From assembly GCA_015680685.1 (NCBI GenBank), contig MNCI01013742.1, positions 303,527 through 367,526 on the forward strand: a stretch of 64,000 nucleotides of DNA, in the 5' to 3' direction. Positions 1 through 11,594 of the stretch are shown here, in pieces. The stretch is from Gnetum montanum (Eukaryota > Streptophyta > Gnetopsida > Gnetales > Gnetaceae). Made by a program: the position numbers and the translations under genes. Within the stretch, counting starts at the first letter, position 1, and each line of letters opens with the position of its first letter. The notes under the pieces were generated by a model. The model had not been told where the DNA came from, ran no database searches, and saw only the letters and a program-made list of their open reading frames with translations.

Positions 1-142
1 TTGGGCATTGTATTTATAGGCTTGGGAGCAACTACTCTAATAATTAGAGTAACCACTCTAATAATTAGAATAACTACTAAAGTACCTACTAGAGTAACCA
101 CTCTAATAATTAGAATAACTACTAGAGTAACCGCTCTCATCA
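1..142 (-). repeat. 3' LTR of element G (partial)
   Basis: This is the terminal part of a minus-strand LTR, matching 9157-9394. On the minus strand it begins TGATGAGAGCGG at 142, directly after a G-rich polypurine tract, and runs out of the window at 1. It holds the U3 palindrome array (34-140) and the TATAAATA box (minus, about 10-18). The rest of the LTR is outside the window. Confidence 0.88.
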
Positions 143-152
143 TACCCCCACA
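143..152 (-). other. Polypurine tract of element G
   Basis: The minus-strand sequence GTTGTGGGGGTA abuts the TGATGA start of the 3' LTR. Element D has a matching tract (GTGGGGGTA before its 3' LTR). This is the expected primer for plus-strand cDNA synthesis. Confidence 0.75.
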
Positions 153-2100
153 ACTGAATGAAAAATCATCCTCAAGTTCCTTGCAAAATATTGGGAAGAT
201 ATGGGATTATTGACTAATTGACAACTGACAATAGAATGGAAGGACAGACTCAACATGCCTAGTGAACAGATCAATCAGCATATTACAACATTAGTGTTCA
301 TAACCATTATGGTGAGCACTCATACATAAATGACATCCAAGCCTATATTTGATAGCTTGAAGAGAAAAAGAGAGAGAGAGAAGATGGAGCATGTTGCCGC
401 CAATGCCAAGATTGCTCCTTCCGTTGTTTATCCATAACCATGCCACCAAACTTGCTCCTTTCATAAATACTCTAGTTCTGATCCATCCTGGGTGCTTCCT
501 CTAAGCCCAGTCCATTATTTGTATGATTGTCATCTACACACACAACACAGTCACAAATGATCAAGGATAGATAATCCACAATGTAGTTGATACCTTGCCT
601 CGATATGAAGTGCATTGGTTGAGTTGTGGTTATGGAAAAAATTGGTTCAGAGATTTATCATAGGTGACTACCCAAGATGTAGGGGGTAGGTGAATAGTAA
701 AATGGAGAAAATCAAAAAATTTGTGCCAGGGCCCCCATGACTAAGAGCAAACCTCTGGTAGCTATAAGATGGAAAAACATGAGGAATAAGAAAGATGAAA
801 AATATCAATGGCAACGCCAATAAAATGGATGTCATGAATGGGGATGAAACAAGAAATTATTGATTGCAGGAAATGTTTAAGGGAAAGAAGTTAACAATTG
901 CATCAAAAAGAAATGCCAGTGGGTACTCCCCAAAGCAGGCTCATGCCCTCTATGCGCTGACAAACCCACAAACCAAAGAGTCCGTAGGCTCTAGGAATAT
1001 CATTTGGAAGCAAGAGTTAAAAACTTACCCACAAGAATTCACCAAAGAAAAACAATGCATCAACCTAGAATGGACTAATGATAAAACTGGCAATGAGGTG
1101 AAAAATGGGAAGAAAGATGGAGGGGAGAGAATGGAATGGAATCACAAGAACAAGGTTGTGTAAAGCCCCTTGTGTATTTCATGGTTAAGATAACTGAGTA
1201 GAAGTTATCCCAAATCTAGACTCAAACCAACCACATTCAATGACCTCGAATCAATACACTTGGCCAATCCATCCTCTTGAAGCAATAAGAATGCCTTCAC
1301 AAAGAGTGACCACCATCCTGAGGAGAGCAAGATGGAGAAGCAAGAAGTGAGAAAGGGCCTTAGTTAGAGGGAACCTTTAGGCATGGGTAACATGTCTTTC
1401 CAATTTCATAACCAATGCTTGTAGCCCATATTTCTTTATTATGTCTAAGGGGTGTGCTTTAAATTCTTACCTTTTTCTCTCTTTTTTTTATGTTTATGCA
1501 TGAGAACCACACCATGCAAAGACTTATTTTTATTCACTCAGCTTCCTAATATTTGAACAATGTCAAAATGGTGGAAAACCCAAGAAAAAGCATCCAAGCA
1601 CCCAATAGAATGGCCAACACCAATGCATAGAATCCCCTTGAAGTCACACCCTTTTCATCCTTTGAGTCTTTCCTTAGTTTGAAAAATACCCAACAACCAA
1701 TTCAATAACAAGTTTACTTAGAAAAAGAGGACTGTACAATTCCAAGCCAAAGGAGACCATAGAGTTGTATGGATGAGTGGACAGCGTGGACTCATTGCTT
1801 GTTTTACCAAAAGAACCATACCTTAATATCAGCATCATAATTCAAAGGTAAAAATCAAACATTAGCAATCAATATGATATAATTCAATCCACCATCATGA
1901 GCACTTATTAGATGACGAATAAAAGTAAATCAAGTAAACAAAGAAATAGTAAAAACATGAATGATGGTGTAAAACAAAAATAAGAAAAGTTGGAAGAATG
2001 TGTAAAACAAAAAATGTGTAAAATAAAAATTCAAAAAGAACTAAGGGCCTAGAATGGTTAGCATAGGTGGCTATCTCCCCTAGGACTTAGTTGGAAGGAG
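153..2100 (-). other. 3' non-coding region of element G
   Basis: About 1.9 kb lies between the integrase end and the polypurine tract. No retroviral domain is visible on either strand. Parts (about 1330-1480) match 12320-12430 in element C, including a shared stretch around CTTTAGGCATG and ATGTCTTTC, so this is a conserved 3' region of the family. A 99-codon frame on the plus strand at 864-1163 is Lys/Asn-rich with no recognisable domain, and I do not call it a gene. A GA-rich simple tract lies at 362-385. Confidence 0.6.
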
Positions 2101-2109
2101 GAGATCCGA

Positions 2110-3300
2110 AATAATGAGTAGGGTTGTCCATCAAGAGAGGTAGCATGTGTACTGGCTGTCCTAAGCTCCTAGAAAGCTTTGGTTTATTGCAAGTTGACCA
2201 AAAGTTTCTTATCTGGGCTCTCAAGTTTGTATATTGTCATGGCCCCTAAAGGAAAAGTTGCATAAATAATATAAGGTCCTTCCCATAGTGTTTGAAATTT
2301 AGTACGTTATGCCACATGTGTGGGATTCCAGTAGAGAACCTTATCTCCTAGCTAATATTTAACTTTCCTAATTCTTAGGTCATGACATTGTTTATTGAAG
2401 GCCTTGTGCAATTCATTAGATGACAGGGTAGCTAATCGGTTTTCATCTAGCAAGTCAAGGGTTACTAACCATTGTTTCTGTGCTAGATCAAGGTCAAGGT
2501 TGAGGTTACATGTCATGGATAGTGTACGAACCATAGTTTGAATGGGAAGCATTGGTAATTTACCATACACTAACTCATAGGGAGAGTAGTTTGTAGGTAG
2601 TTTCCATGTGGAGCGTTATTCCCAAAGAGCATCATTCAGTTTAGTGCTCTAGTCTCACCTAAACTTGCTAATGGTTCTTGTCAATCATAATCTCTTTGTT
2701 GGTGACTTCTGCTTGATCGTTTGCTTGGGGGTGGTATGGTGTACTCAACTTATGCTCAACCCCTAAGCATTGGATTAATTTTTGAAAAGTTCCACCTATG
2801 AAGTGTGTACCATTATCTGAAATAAGTGCACGTGGCCCACCAAACCTATTTGTGATTTATTGTTGAACAAATTGTGCAGCTGTAGATGATGTACAATCTT
2901 TAACAGTAGCTACTTCGGCCCATTTTGTTAGGTAATCAATGGCAATAATAATATAAGCTTTTTCATTGGACATTAGTGTAATCGGCCCCATAAAATCAAT
3001 TCCCCAAATGTCAAAGGGTTTGAACAATTGAATCCATTGTTGCAGAGCCTCCATTCTAGTAGTCATTCCCCCATCATGTTGATAGTGCTCACAAGATTGG
3101 ATGAAATGATGGGCATCCCAAAATAATGTAGGCCAATAATATCTTGCAAGTAGTATCTTGATGGTCATTCGTATCCCAGTGTAATGACCCCCACAAGGAC
3201 CCTCATGAACATCTTGGAGAACTTGCAATTGATCTATATCAGGAACACACCATCAAACCAAGCCATCAAGACACACTTTATAAAGTTGCCCATTGATCTC
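2110..3300 (-). pseudogene. Integrase region of element G
   Basis: Integrase joins the cDNA to host DNA. Reading leftward there is an N-terminal zinc-binding segment with GPCGGHYTG and ARYYWPTLFWDAHHF. The CxxC pair is degraded to SCEHYQ. The catalytic core follows with the first Asp in WGIDFMGPI, KWAEVATVKD, the second Asp in SDNGTHF (about 2800-2820) and the Glu in QAEVTNKE. A GKLPMLPIQ block and a C-terminal region with DKVLYWNPTH follow. Several stops and frame changes interrupt it. It resembles Athila-type integrases and is not functional. Confidence 0.85.
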
Positions 3301-3327
3301 CATAAAGTACTTGGCTCGGTGAAGAAA

Positions 3328-3900
3328 CTATTGTTTCTTCTTAAGGTTTAACTCTTGTGGTGTTTGTTGGGTGAGGATATAGGTAAGAATGCTACTGTAC
3401 CAGTTTGTCTCCATGGGTGATTGATTATTCACTACACTAGCAAAGAGGAATTCATTAGGGAAATGATCAGAAATTAGATACTCATCCTCTTTGTTGTCCC
3501 ATTGCAACTGAGATAAATGATCAGCAACTACATTCTTGGTGCCCTTGCGATCGATCATCATTAAATCAAACTCTTGTAAGATTACAAGCCATCGTATGAT
3601 ACAAGGGCTTACCATTAGCTTATTCATGAGGAACCAGATTACACTATGATTTGTATATATATATACTTTATATCCCAATACATAGTGTCTAAACTTTTTT
3701 AATGCAAACACTACAACCATTAATTCTTTCTCTGTGGTAGTGTAGTTAAGTTGTGCACCAGTGATACTTCTACTTGCACAGTGGATGTAATAAGGATACT
3801 TTTGGTCATGTAACTGTGTAAGTACGGCTCCTAAAGCATAGTTGGACATGTTAGTCATGATATGGAATGGTTTGGACTAGTCAAGAGCTTGTAGAATGGG
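3328..3900 (-). pseudogene. Gypsy-type RNase H of element G
   Basis: RNase H degrades the RNA strand of the RNA-DNA hybrid during reverse transcription. The open stretch 3858-3328 shows MSNYALGAVLTQ (first catalytic region), NYTTTEKELMVVVFALKKFR (Glu), YTNHSVIWFL where TDH is normal (Asp replaced by Asn), and a terminal VVADHLSQL typical of Athila. It follows RT directly, with a stop at the junction. Loss of the TDH aspartate and nearby stops mark it as inactive. Confidence 0.85.
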
Positions 3901-4968
3901 TGTTTCTACTAGCTTTTGTTTCAGTGTCTGGAAAGCTAATTCACATTCCTAGGTCCACTCAAAAGGTACGTACTTTTGTGTTAATACCACCAATGGTTTG
4001 GTAACCTTTGAAAAGTTCTCAATAAATCTCCTATAGTAGTCAGTATGTCCAAGGAATGACCAACTATCTTTGTCAATTTCTGGTTGATGAGTAATTCCTT
4101 GGATAATTTTGATTTTCTCAGGGTCTACCTCTATCCCTGTGTGTGAGATTTTGTGCCCTAGTACTACACCTTCTTAGACCATCAAATGGCTTTTCTACTA
4201 ATTGAGCCTCAATTTTCCTACACATCTTTTTAACACTTGCTCCAACTGGTCCAAGGCTTTATCAAAGTTTTCTCCATAAGTGGAGAAGTCATCCATAAAG
4301 ACCTCCATGCCATTTCCTATTTGCTATTGGACTATGCTTAGAACTAGTTGTTGAAATGTTGCAGGGGCATTGCCCAAGCCAAACAACATCTATTTGTATG
4401 TGAATGTTCCCCAAGGATTGGTGAATGTAGTCTTGGCTTAGCCTTCTGGGGCTATTTGTATTTGGTTATATCTACTATATCCATCCAGAAAACTATAATA
4501 ACAATGCCCTGTGATGGTGTCTACGACTTGGTCGACAAATGGTAATGGAAAGTGATCTTTGAATGTTGCCATATTTAGTAGCCCAAAATCTATGCACACC
4601 CTCCATTTTCCTCCCTTTTTAGGCACGATAACTAAGGGGCTAACCCATTCGCTATCAGAAATGGAGTATATGAACCCAGCCTTGAGAAGCTATTCGATTT
4701 CTTCCTTAACTACTTGCTTCAACTTAGGGTGCAATCACATCTATAGTTGTCTTTGAGGCTTTATGGAGGGGTTAATGTAAATTCTATGTTGGCATATCCT
4801 AGGATCTATTCCAGTTAATTTAGAATATGACCAAGTGAAGGCTTCCAACCATTTATTTATTACCTTCAGCAGTTCTTCTTTTTGTTGAGGAGCAAGCTTA
4901 GCATTGATAATTACCAGTTTTCCATTTTTAAGGAACATGTATTCCATGCTAGTGGGCAAGGGTTTCAA
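3900..4968 (-). pseudogene. Reverse transcriptase of element G
   Basis: This is the polymerase that copies element RNA to DNA. In order: a connector with EAFTWSYSKLTGIDPRICQH, the fingers with EWVSPLVIVPKKGGKWRVCIDF, HCYYSFLDGYSRYNQI, WGTFTYK and LFGLGNAPATFQ, then the catalytic FMDD in MEVFMDDFSTYG near 4300. The thumb shows GVVLGHKISHTGIEVDPEKI. The active-site motif is intact, but at least six stops, mostly TAG, break the frame. The Athila assignment comes from the FMDDFS context and the FDKALDQLEQVLKRC spacing. Confidence 0.88.
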
Positions 4969-5268
4969 CTCAAGGGGCTCCTACTTAAATTTCTTAGGGA
5001 TTTCCAACTTCCCCCAGTTGATATTTTCAAGGTTAAGACTTCAAAGTTGGCAGTGGACTTGCTCTAATGCGTCTATGCTATCGATGTAAGCACAAGTTAA
5101 ACCCTTAGTTGGTTCCATGCATATGAGTGAACTACTTTCTTGATTAGCTATTAGCCACTAGGTATCTTCCTGTCGTGTGGCTGCTACATACAGGAATCTT
5201 TATATGTTAATCACTTATGCACACTAATTGCATGTAGGCAATGCTAAACTTTGCACAAACCATGACCT

Positions 5269-5905
5269 CTACATGCAATTACATCCTATGTCACTATATG
5301 CGATGCACTGAACTTTCTTCTTCTTGATCTTTTCAAATGAATTTTCCTTTGATATTTCTAGGAAAAGATTGTGGATTTCTAGGCATGCATTGATGGTGCT
5401 TAGCCATGCTCTTTTCATTATGATCAGGAAGTTCCTCTTACTATTTTTTACCTGAATCACTAGGAAGTCAACTGGGTATGACCACCCATAAATAGTGGTA
5501 ACAATGTCTTCCACCAATCCCAACGGGACAGTGATGGACTGGTCAACCAACTCTACAAGAATGTTGCTCTTTTTCAATGGAGGCATGTTCTAGGCCTTGT
5601 ACATTTCTTCAGAAATCAAGTTGACATCGAAACCTGAATACAAAAAATCCTTGCACAATGCATTTTTAGCAATTTGTAAGTATATCAGAGGACTCCTAGG
5701 ATCAAAGAATTTCCTGGGAAGGTGGCCAGCTTTGATCTTATCGGTGATGACATGTGTTAGCATCACCGTATGCATTAAGTGTGGTGATTGTGTTAAAGGG
5801 GGCTCTGAAGTTTTAATTGATACTGAGGCATCTAAGGAATCAGTTGTTTGTGATTGCAAGGGCTTGGTTCGACTGTTGGTTCTACAGAAAGGTCTTTTCT
5901 TCATG
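5269..5905 (-). pseudogene. Aspartic protease of element G
   Basis: The protease would cleave the Gag-Pol polyprotein. The region shows the family pattern KDFLYSGFDVNLISEEMYKA (the active-site D-S-G is changed to Y-S-G), then LGLVEDIV and YPVDFLVI, and finally IIMKRAWLSTINA where LGRPWL-type sequence is usual. A TAG separates the two halves near 5588. Element C carries the same block near 16600-16300. The catalytic Asp is missing, so it is dead. Confidence 0.7.
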
Positions 5906-8275
5906 TGATTGTTGGAACCAACAGTAAGTTAAGAGTTAATAGCCCTTGTGGCATTACGTTTTCAACTTGCATGGTCGAAGCAGATGGTAATGGAGCTATT
6001 GGTGGAAGAGATGTGGTTGGATGAGAAGGATGATATGCTTACGGAATATAACCTCTAGAAGAGGAATTCCCATAATACTCGTGGACTTGGTAATGAGGTT
6101 GAGGAGTGACGTGACCAGTAGAGTCACGTGGGGAGATTAGTTGCTGCACATAATATCCATATGGGTCAGGTTGCCGGTAAGGATATTGTTGCCTTGGTGG
6201 TGGCATTCCCCATGATTGTGGGTGCTACCACTATTGATATTACTCAATCGATTGTGGTGGAGTTCCATTAGGATAATATGTTAAGGGTTGGTGGAACTGC
6301 CTTGGGTTATCTTAAGGATAAGGTAACCTTCGAGGTGTTTTCCTTTTGTTTAATCATGGGTTGAGTGCATACACCCCAGACTCCTACAGATGTGAGATTA
6401 TAGGGCAACATCCCTTAGGATGGTCATATTGACATATCTCACATCCACTATCATTATCTGTTTCTAAATCCACAACCTCTTTAATGATGGCAACTTTGCC
6501 CTTACCTTTGCTACATGCATGTTTAGCCACTTTCTTTTCTCTTTTCTCACTACCTTGCTCTCTAGACTCCTCTACCATTTTAAGAACAATTTGAAATCTA
6601 TTGTCTAGGGAATCCCACATTTGGTCTACCTTTTTCAAAACTTTTGATGTCATCTTTTGGATAGGCAAAGTTTTCCTATTCACCATCTCTTTGAGTGGTG
6701 ACTCTTCTTCATCCTCACAAAGTCTTACTCTCCTCTTCTAAAGTGAAGGATCTCGGTTATACTCTTCACACTTTCTCTCTTCTATAGCTCACCTTCTTCC
6801 TTAGCAACTTGCTCCAATAGTCTTTGAATTTGATGGGACCTAAGCTCAGATAATCTCCCTTGGGCATAAGTCCCAAGGGTTCTTTTTGTTTCATGCCTAA
6901 GCCTATCCACGAGATGACATAGTTGATCCCTTTGCGAATAACCATGGCTAGGATAATGATGTAACATCACATAGTATCGGCCAATGGCAGCATCCAAGGG
7001 TTCATGTCCTCCTTGTTTCTAGCCTTGAATTTGCTTTTACAAGCTAGACACTTGAGAGTACGTTTGGTACTTGTCATTAAATAGTTCTAACATAGTACTC
7101 TACCTATGAATGGATTTCGATTCTAAAGACCGGTACCAACTTTTCGCTTCCTTAACTAATGTCCATGGGAATAACTTAAGTTTTTTCCATTTGTTCTCTA
7201 TGTTATGTAAGGAACATGCATCATGGAATGCTTGTAAATCATTCTAAGGATCAGCGTTGTATCCCCCTTCAAATTGTGGGATGTTGTTCATATCTAATCT
7301 CTTGATCCTACTATCTTTCTGGTACCTTATTGGAATTCTAACAGCCTCAGTTATGTCTAACATACTTCAAGTAGTGAGTAGGGGTTCATCATGATCATCT
7401 CATCCATGGCATCTATTATGCCTACATTGTTCCCTACTCTCCCTTCTTCTATGTCGTGACTCTCTAGAATGCCCTTGTCCCCTTTCCTAGTTGTTTCATC
7501 TACGAATTTCACTTTGCCTACCCTTATCCCCATGGTCTTTTTCCTTATGACCACATCTAGATATTGAAAGAGAGGGTGAAGGAGAAGATGAAGGTGAAGA
7601 ACAAGAAGAACCGTCACCATGATGGTGTATGCTACCTTCTCTTCTACAGTCTCAACCCTGATCACAATTATGATTAGAATGTCCACCTTTATCATGAGTT
7701 CGTGTCCCTTTTTAGGATCCTTTATGTCCATGGGTATTAGAACCTAGATTATGAATAGTGGAATGAAGGTCCTAATACACAACCCCTTGACCAAAGTCAA
7801 GGGGAGGAACATCATTGTGTGGGTGACTGCCTAAGGTAGGTTCACCACCCTCATTTTCACTTAAGACATGTGGGGCATCCTGGGACCACTTACCTTTCAA
7901 AGACTTCTAATGTCTCTCCTATTGCAAGTCCCTTTGACAGTGTGCCTCTATGGGACAGTATTCTCTCGAGTCATGGTCTTGCACAACATATTCTATGTGT
8001 AAGTGTGGCATGCCAATTTGTGTGAGAGCACGAACAAGCATGTTTGGGACTGAACGATCAAGAGGTAACACTATGTTACCCTCTAAGTCTCGCCAACGCA
8101 GTTGTTCACCTTGATGGAGGATAAAGGTGAAGTCCTGTATATACTCATTGAGATAAATATATATCACTCAAACTTGTTGAGGGACTGGCGAATCAATGTC
8201 ATGTGTATTACGCTGTCAAATTTTTCCTGTTTCAGAGCTAGGAGGTGAGGCGCTTTCATACGAAGAAGGAGACAT
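5906..8275 (-). pseudogene. gag of element G
   Basis: Gag forms the particle that packages element RNA. The most likely start is the ATG at 8275 (MSPSSYESASPPSS), 136 bp inside the 5' LTR, matching the gag starts of C (MTSSFRNDSAP) and D (MSLSQDYDN). Frames carry a low-complexity Arg/Ser/Asp section, then the capsid-like body (KRLDMNNIPQFEGGYNAD; EPLDAAIGRYYVMLHHYPSH; TLGTYAQGRLSELRSHQ) shared with D. A CEICQYDHPKGCC zinc-knuckle-like motif lies near 6425, followed by a Pro/Tyr/Gln-rich tail. Numerous stops are present. Confidence 0.8.
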
Positions 8276-8392
8276 ACTTTTCTATTCAGTGTGCAATGTA
8301 TTCTTGTTTATTTTTTTCTCAATTAACCCTAAGGGTTCATTCCAATGATGTGAATGATTTCCTATGTTCTAGTTAGCACACAAACAACTAAG

Positions 8393-8410
8393 TCCTCAAC
8401 AATGGCACCA
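8393..8410 (-). other. Primer binding site of element G (tRNA-Asp type, decayed)
   Basis: One base after the LTR end, the minus strand reads TGGTGCCATTGTTGAGGA. This fits the common plant tRNA-Asp primer site TGGCGCCGTTGCCGGGGA with only transition differences, as expected from deamination. Confidence 0.75.
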
Positions 8411-8411
8411 A

Positions 8412-9394
8412 TGATGAGCGACAAGGTACCCCTATGCTCAACCATATGAATACGAGCGTTTCATGCATGATCTAGTCAAATTCCAAGGACTAAGTGCTTA
8501 TGCGTCCTTGTGGAACAAGGATGGGTTGGTTGATCATTATCTTCCAAAGCTTACCTGTATGTCACAATTGTATGGTTAAGTAAGCTTGAGGCATATGATT
8601 TTTATAGCTTTTATGTTTTTATGTCCTGCGCTAGTAGGGAAGGAGAGAGGTAACTAAGTGACTAATTCAAATTAACTACTCATTAACTAAGTTCTAACTA
8701 ATCCTAACACCAACATCCGTTCCCACTTTTTGTACACATCCTAGACCAGTGCAACACTGCTGGGATTACCAAACACTAATCGTTACTAGGTTACCAAGCA
8801 TTACATGCATGCCCGAAGTGGTCCTGCTTTTGCAATTTAACGATTTGATTAATTGATCAAATGAATTGTTGTGCTAATAATAGAAATGTAAAGTGCATAC
8901 AATAAAATAAAATAAAATAAATGCATAATAAAATAAAATAAAAAACATGCATAAGAAAACAAATCTCAAATGCTGTAAGGATGAATCAAAGAGCTTGTCT
9001 TTATTGCCGTACACAAGGTCTGCTTAGGTACACAATGCTTGAATAAAGATCCATCCAGACTTAGACCTCCTACTATGGGCACTTGGAAAATAATCTAACT
9101 TTCAAATAGACTACAAGATTTTAGCTACTTGACTACTAAAATACTTCTTTTCAATTGTGTGCCTGGGCACTATATTTATAGGCTTTGGAGCAACTACTCT
9201 AATAATTAGAGTAACTCTTCTAATAATTAGAATAACTACTAAACTACTTGCTAGAGTAACCACTCTAGTAATTAGAATAACTACTAGAGTAACTGTTAGA
9301 GTAACCACTCTAATAATTAGAATAATTACTACAGTAACTGCAAGAGTAGCTACTCTAATAATTAGAATAACTGCTAGGGTAACCGCTCTCATCA
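8412..9394 (-). repeat. 5' LTR of element G
   Basis: The minus-strand LTR runs from TGATGAGAGCGG (9394) to CTCATCA (8412), 983 bp. Its U3 is about 215 bp and consists almost wholly of repeats of ACTCTAATAATTAGAGT-type palindromes (9190-9390). A TATAAATA box lies at 9171-9180 on the minus strand. An AATAA simple repeat sits at 8901-8942. The low-coordinate end is followed by the primer site, which fixes the orientation. Confidence 0.9.
9171..9180 (-). promoter_or_regulatory. TATA box of the G 5' LTR
   Basis: The minus strand reads TATAAATATA immediately downstream of the palindrome array. It is also present in the partial 3' LTR at about 10-18. Confidence 0.65.
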
Positions 9395-9599
9395 GTAAGG
9401 AAATGAAAGTGTCTTCCTACCCTTCTCATTTTTCTTGAAATTCTTTTCTATTTCAAGGAAGATAAGCTAGGGAAGGTTGATTGGAAATTTTCCACTTAGA
9501 GGTGCACATGCCTTAGAAGAAAATGCTATCATCTTACTTGGCCTCACTATTAAGTTAAGGTAATATGTCGTAATCTTGAACTAGGCACTTTTCGCCTTT

Positions 9600-9830
9600 G
9601 TAAGGACACCATACTTCTTACAACCCACTTCATAGCACCATCGGACCTAATCTTTTTTTGCTTCAAGATCCACTTGCATTGATATTTCTACCAATTTTTT
9701 TCTACTATTTGGTAGATCGAGAGCTTCCACCATTGCTTCAACTAAGTAGGAGATGGTGATGTCCTTGATTTTGACTAATGCATCTTCTTATCAATTGTTC
9801 CAAAAAAGGTAGGTTTCCCCCATGTACCAT
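9600..9830 (-). pseudogene. Possible Ty1/copia reverse-transcriptase remnant
   Basis: On the minus strand one frame gives WKLSIYQIVEKN followed by CKWILKQKKIRSDGAMK. The spacing matches the start of copia RT (W-E-L-V ... G-C-K-W-V-F-K-x-K ... S-D-G). Nothing else of a copia element is recognisable here, so this is a fragment at most. The resemblance is short and could be accidental. Confidence 0.3.
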
Positions 9831-9912
9831 TCCTTACTATTAGAGAGAATGAACCATAGGAGATCCTTGAAACTATGTCTTAACCTCTTCCAAATGACAA
9901 TTCCAAGAATGA

Positions 9913-10016
9913 CTCAAATTTTATTTCCTATAGGATGAAGCTTTGTAGCTTTTTAGTTCAAATCCTCAAATTTTATTTCCTATAGGATAAAGCTTTGTAG
10001 CTTTTTAGTTCAAATC
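9913..10016. repeat. 52-bp direct tandem duplication
   Basis: Two adjacent units start at 9913 and 9965, each beginning CTCAAATTTTATTTCC and ending GTTCAAATC. They differ at one or two bases (GGATGAAG versus GGATAAAG). No coding meaning is visible; it lies in the flank 30 bp before solo LTR F. Confidence 0.85.
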
Positions 10017-10048
10017 CTCCATAGGTAGGCTTCAATAAGCATGACCTC

Positions 10049-10875
10049 TGATGAGTGGTGAGGTACCCCTACACTCAACCATATGAAACGAGCGTAGCAC
10101 CCGCGATCCGGTCGAACTCCACAAAATAAATGCCGAAACGCCCCATGGAACACTTGGGGTTAATCATTCATTGTCTTCCCAGACTTACTTGTTGTTGTCA
10201 CGGTGTATGGTTAAGTACGTCTAAGGTATGTGATTCGTTTGGTCTTTTCTCGTTTTTCTCCTACGATATCAGGGGAATGGTCGAGAAACTAACTAACTCT
10301 AACTAATGTCCTAAGTCTAAATTAACTAGCGTCAGCATCCGTTCCCACTTACCGTACACACCCTGAACTATGCAACTGTGGCTACCAAACGCTAATCGTT
10401 ACTGGGATCACCACACGTAACGCACGTGCTCGAAGTGGTCGTACTAAGGCACCTATTTAGCCTAAGTGTGATAAGCAGCCAATTCCTTGACTAGCCGTAC
10501 ACATTCATAGATGCTCGTAATCAAGTCGTACTCGTGCGCACTAATAGCAAACAATAAATAACAATAAAATAAAACCATGTACTGCAAGGTTTATCCAATC
10601 AAGTTTGTCTTTATTGTCGTACACAACTTGTGTTCAGGTTACAAAGTTGCTCGAATAAAGAGCCGTTCACTCTAGGACTCCTACTGTGGACACATGGTAA
10701 ATTAATCTAACTCTGGAGTGTTCAAACTGCCAGAGCTTCGCTACTTCTAGCCAGGATAAGAAATGAGGGAAGTGCCGCCTCTTATTTATAGATATGGTGG
10801 CGGACCGCGATATCGCGTATGCGATATCACAAGGAAAGACGCGATATCGCAGGGGATGCAATCTATGTCTCATCA
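10049..10875 (-). repeat. Solo LTR F
   Basis: An 827-bp LTR of the same family as D and E stands alone, with no primer site or polypurine tract beside it. It is flanked by a perfect 5-bp target duplication ACCTC (10044-10048 and 10876-10880). On the minus strand it starts TGATGAGACATAG. The U3 is only about 85 bp and contains repeated GCGATATCGC palindromes (10800-10860). The TATAAATA box is at 10783-10790. Such solo LTRs arise by recombination between the two LTRs of a complete insertion. Confidence 0.93.
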
Positions 10876-10880
10876 ACCTC

Positions 10881-11590
10881 CAAGTTAGATCTTGATCTTA
10901 GAACCTCATCCTACTTTGATTGGTCCATTTCTGCAATAAAAATCTACCTAACAGATTTTACCTTGGGCTCCTAATAAAGAAGCACAATAACATGTGTAGC
11001 CTGAGCTGCTTGTTCATGGGGTGCTTACTGTTGCTAGCTCCTTCTTCCTCAGGGTCTCTTCTCACTGGGCTACTATGGCCCTCTTGCTTATAATCCTCTT
11101 TTGGATGCCATGAGTAATCACAAATATAATCTCATATTAGCCTTCAATCATAAACTTTGTTTCCTTTGGATACCTTTCTTATTAGACTGTTAAGTTATAT
11201 TTAATGATCGTAGGCTTATGATATTATTTTATTATTATTTTATTCCTATTCTAGTAGAGTTTGATTATTGACATTAATTCTTATGATCATTAATTTAATA
11301 TTATTTTATTATCTTTTTCATAGGAGTTAGAAAAATTTCAAAAAATTCTCTACATCAATACATAGGTTTAATGCCCCCATGACGTAAAGAGTATCTTCAA
11401 TAACTTGAGGATTGAAGAACAAGTGAATTTGTGTAAGAAATTTGCAAGTTAGAGCTCTTGGAAGATTCTTTGGCTCCCAAAAATTACAAAAACTCCTCTA
11501 GCACTTTGAAGAAATGATGAAAATTCAACTAAGTGTTGTGCATGTTTATAGTATTTTTGCCATATGTCAACGGGGCTGCATTGACTCATC
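10881..11590. other. Unassigned sequence, possibly the decayed 3' LTR of element C
   Basis: AT-rich sequence with no gene. The last 120 bases (about 11480-11590) resemble the promoter-proximal part of the C 5' LTR near 63690-63830 (TATA-like TTTATAG, GGGGCTGC), so the C 3' LTR may end near 11590. No clear LTR start with target duplication was found on the low side. Confidence 0.35.
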
Positions 11591-11594
11591 TAAC

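Larger units (their letters stand above)
1..9394 (-). mobile_element. Element G: Athila-like Ty3/gypsy retrotransposon, truncated at the window start
   Basis: Read on the minus strand the order is 5' LTR, primer site, gag, protease, RT, RNase H, integrase, non-coding 3' region, polypurine tract, 3' LTR. RT, RNase H and integrase motifs resemble the Athila lineage. Every coding domain carries stops or frameshifts, so the copy is dead. The right flank after the 5' LTR is GTAAG; the matching target-site copy lies before the window. Low CpG content and many C-to-T/G-to-A differences point to an old methylated copy. Confidence is high for the architecture and moderate for the lineage name. Confidence 0.88.

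Noticed and set aside
864-1163. 99-codon plus-strand frame in the 3' region of G
   Set aside because: Lys/Asn-rich, no domain, antisense to a dead element and not obviously kept in C; most likely chance.
8901-8942. AATAA run as a regulatory element
   Set aside because: A simple repeat within an LTR with no sign of function.
9157-9438. Val/Ile/Thr-rich frames on both strands across the G LTR (also 1-213)
   Set aside because: They are translations of the U3 palindrome array; dyad symmetry makes both strands look open.
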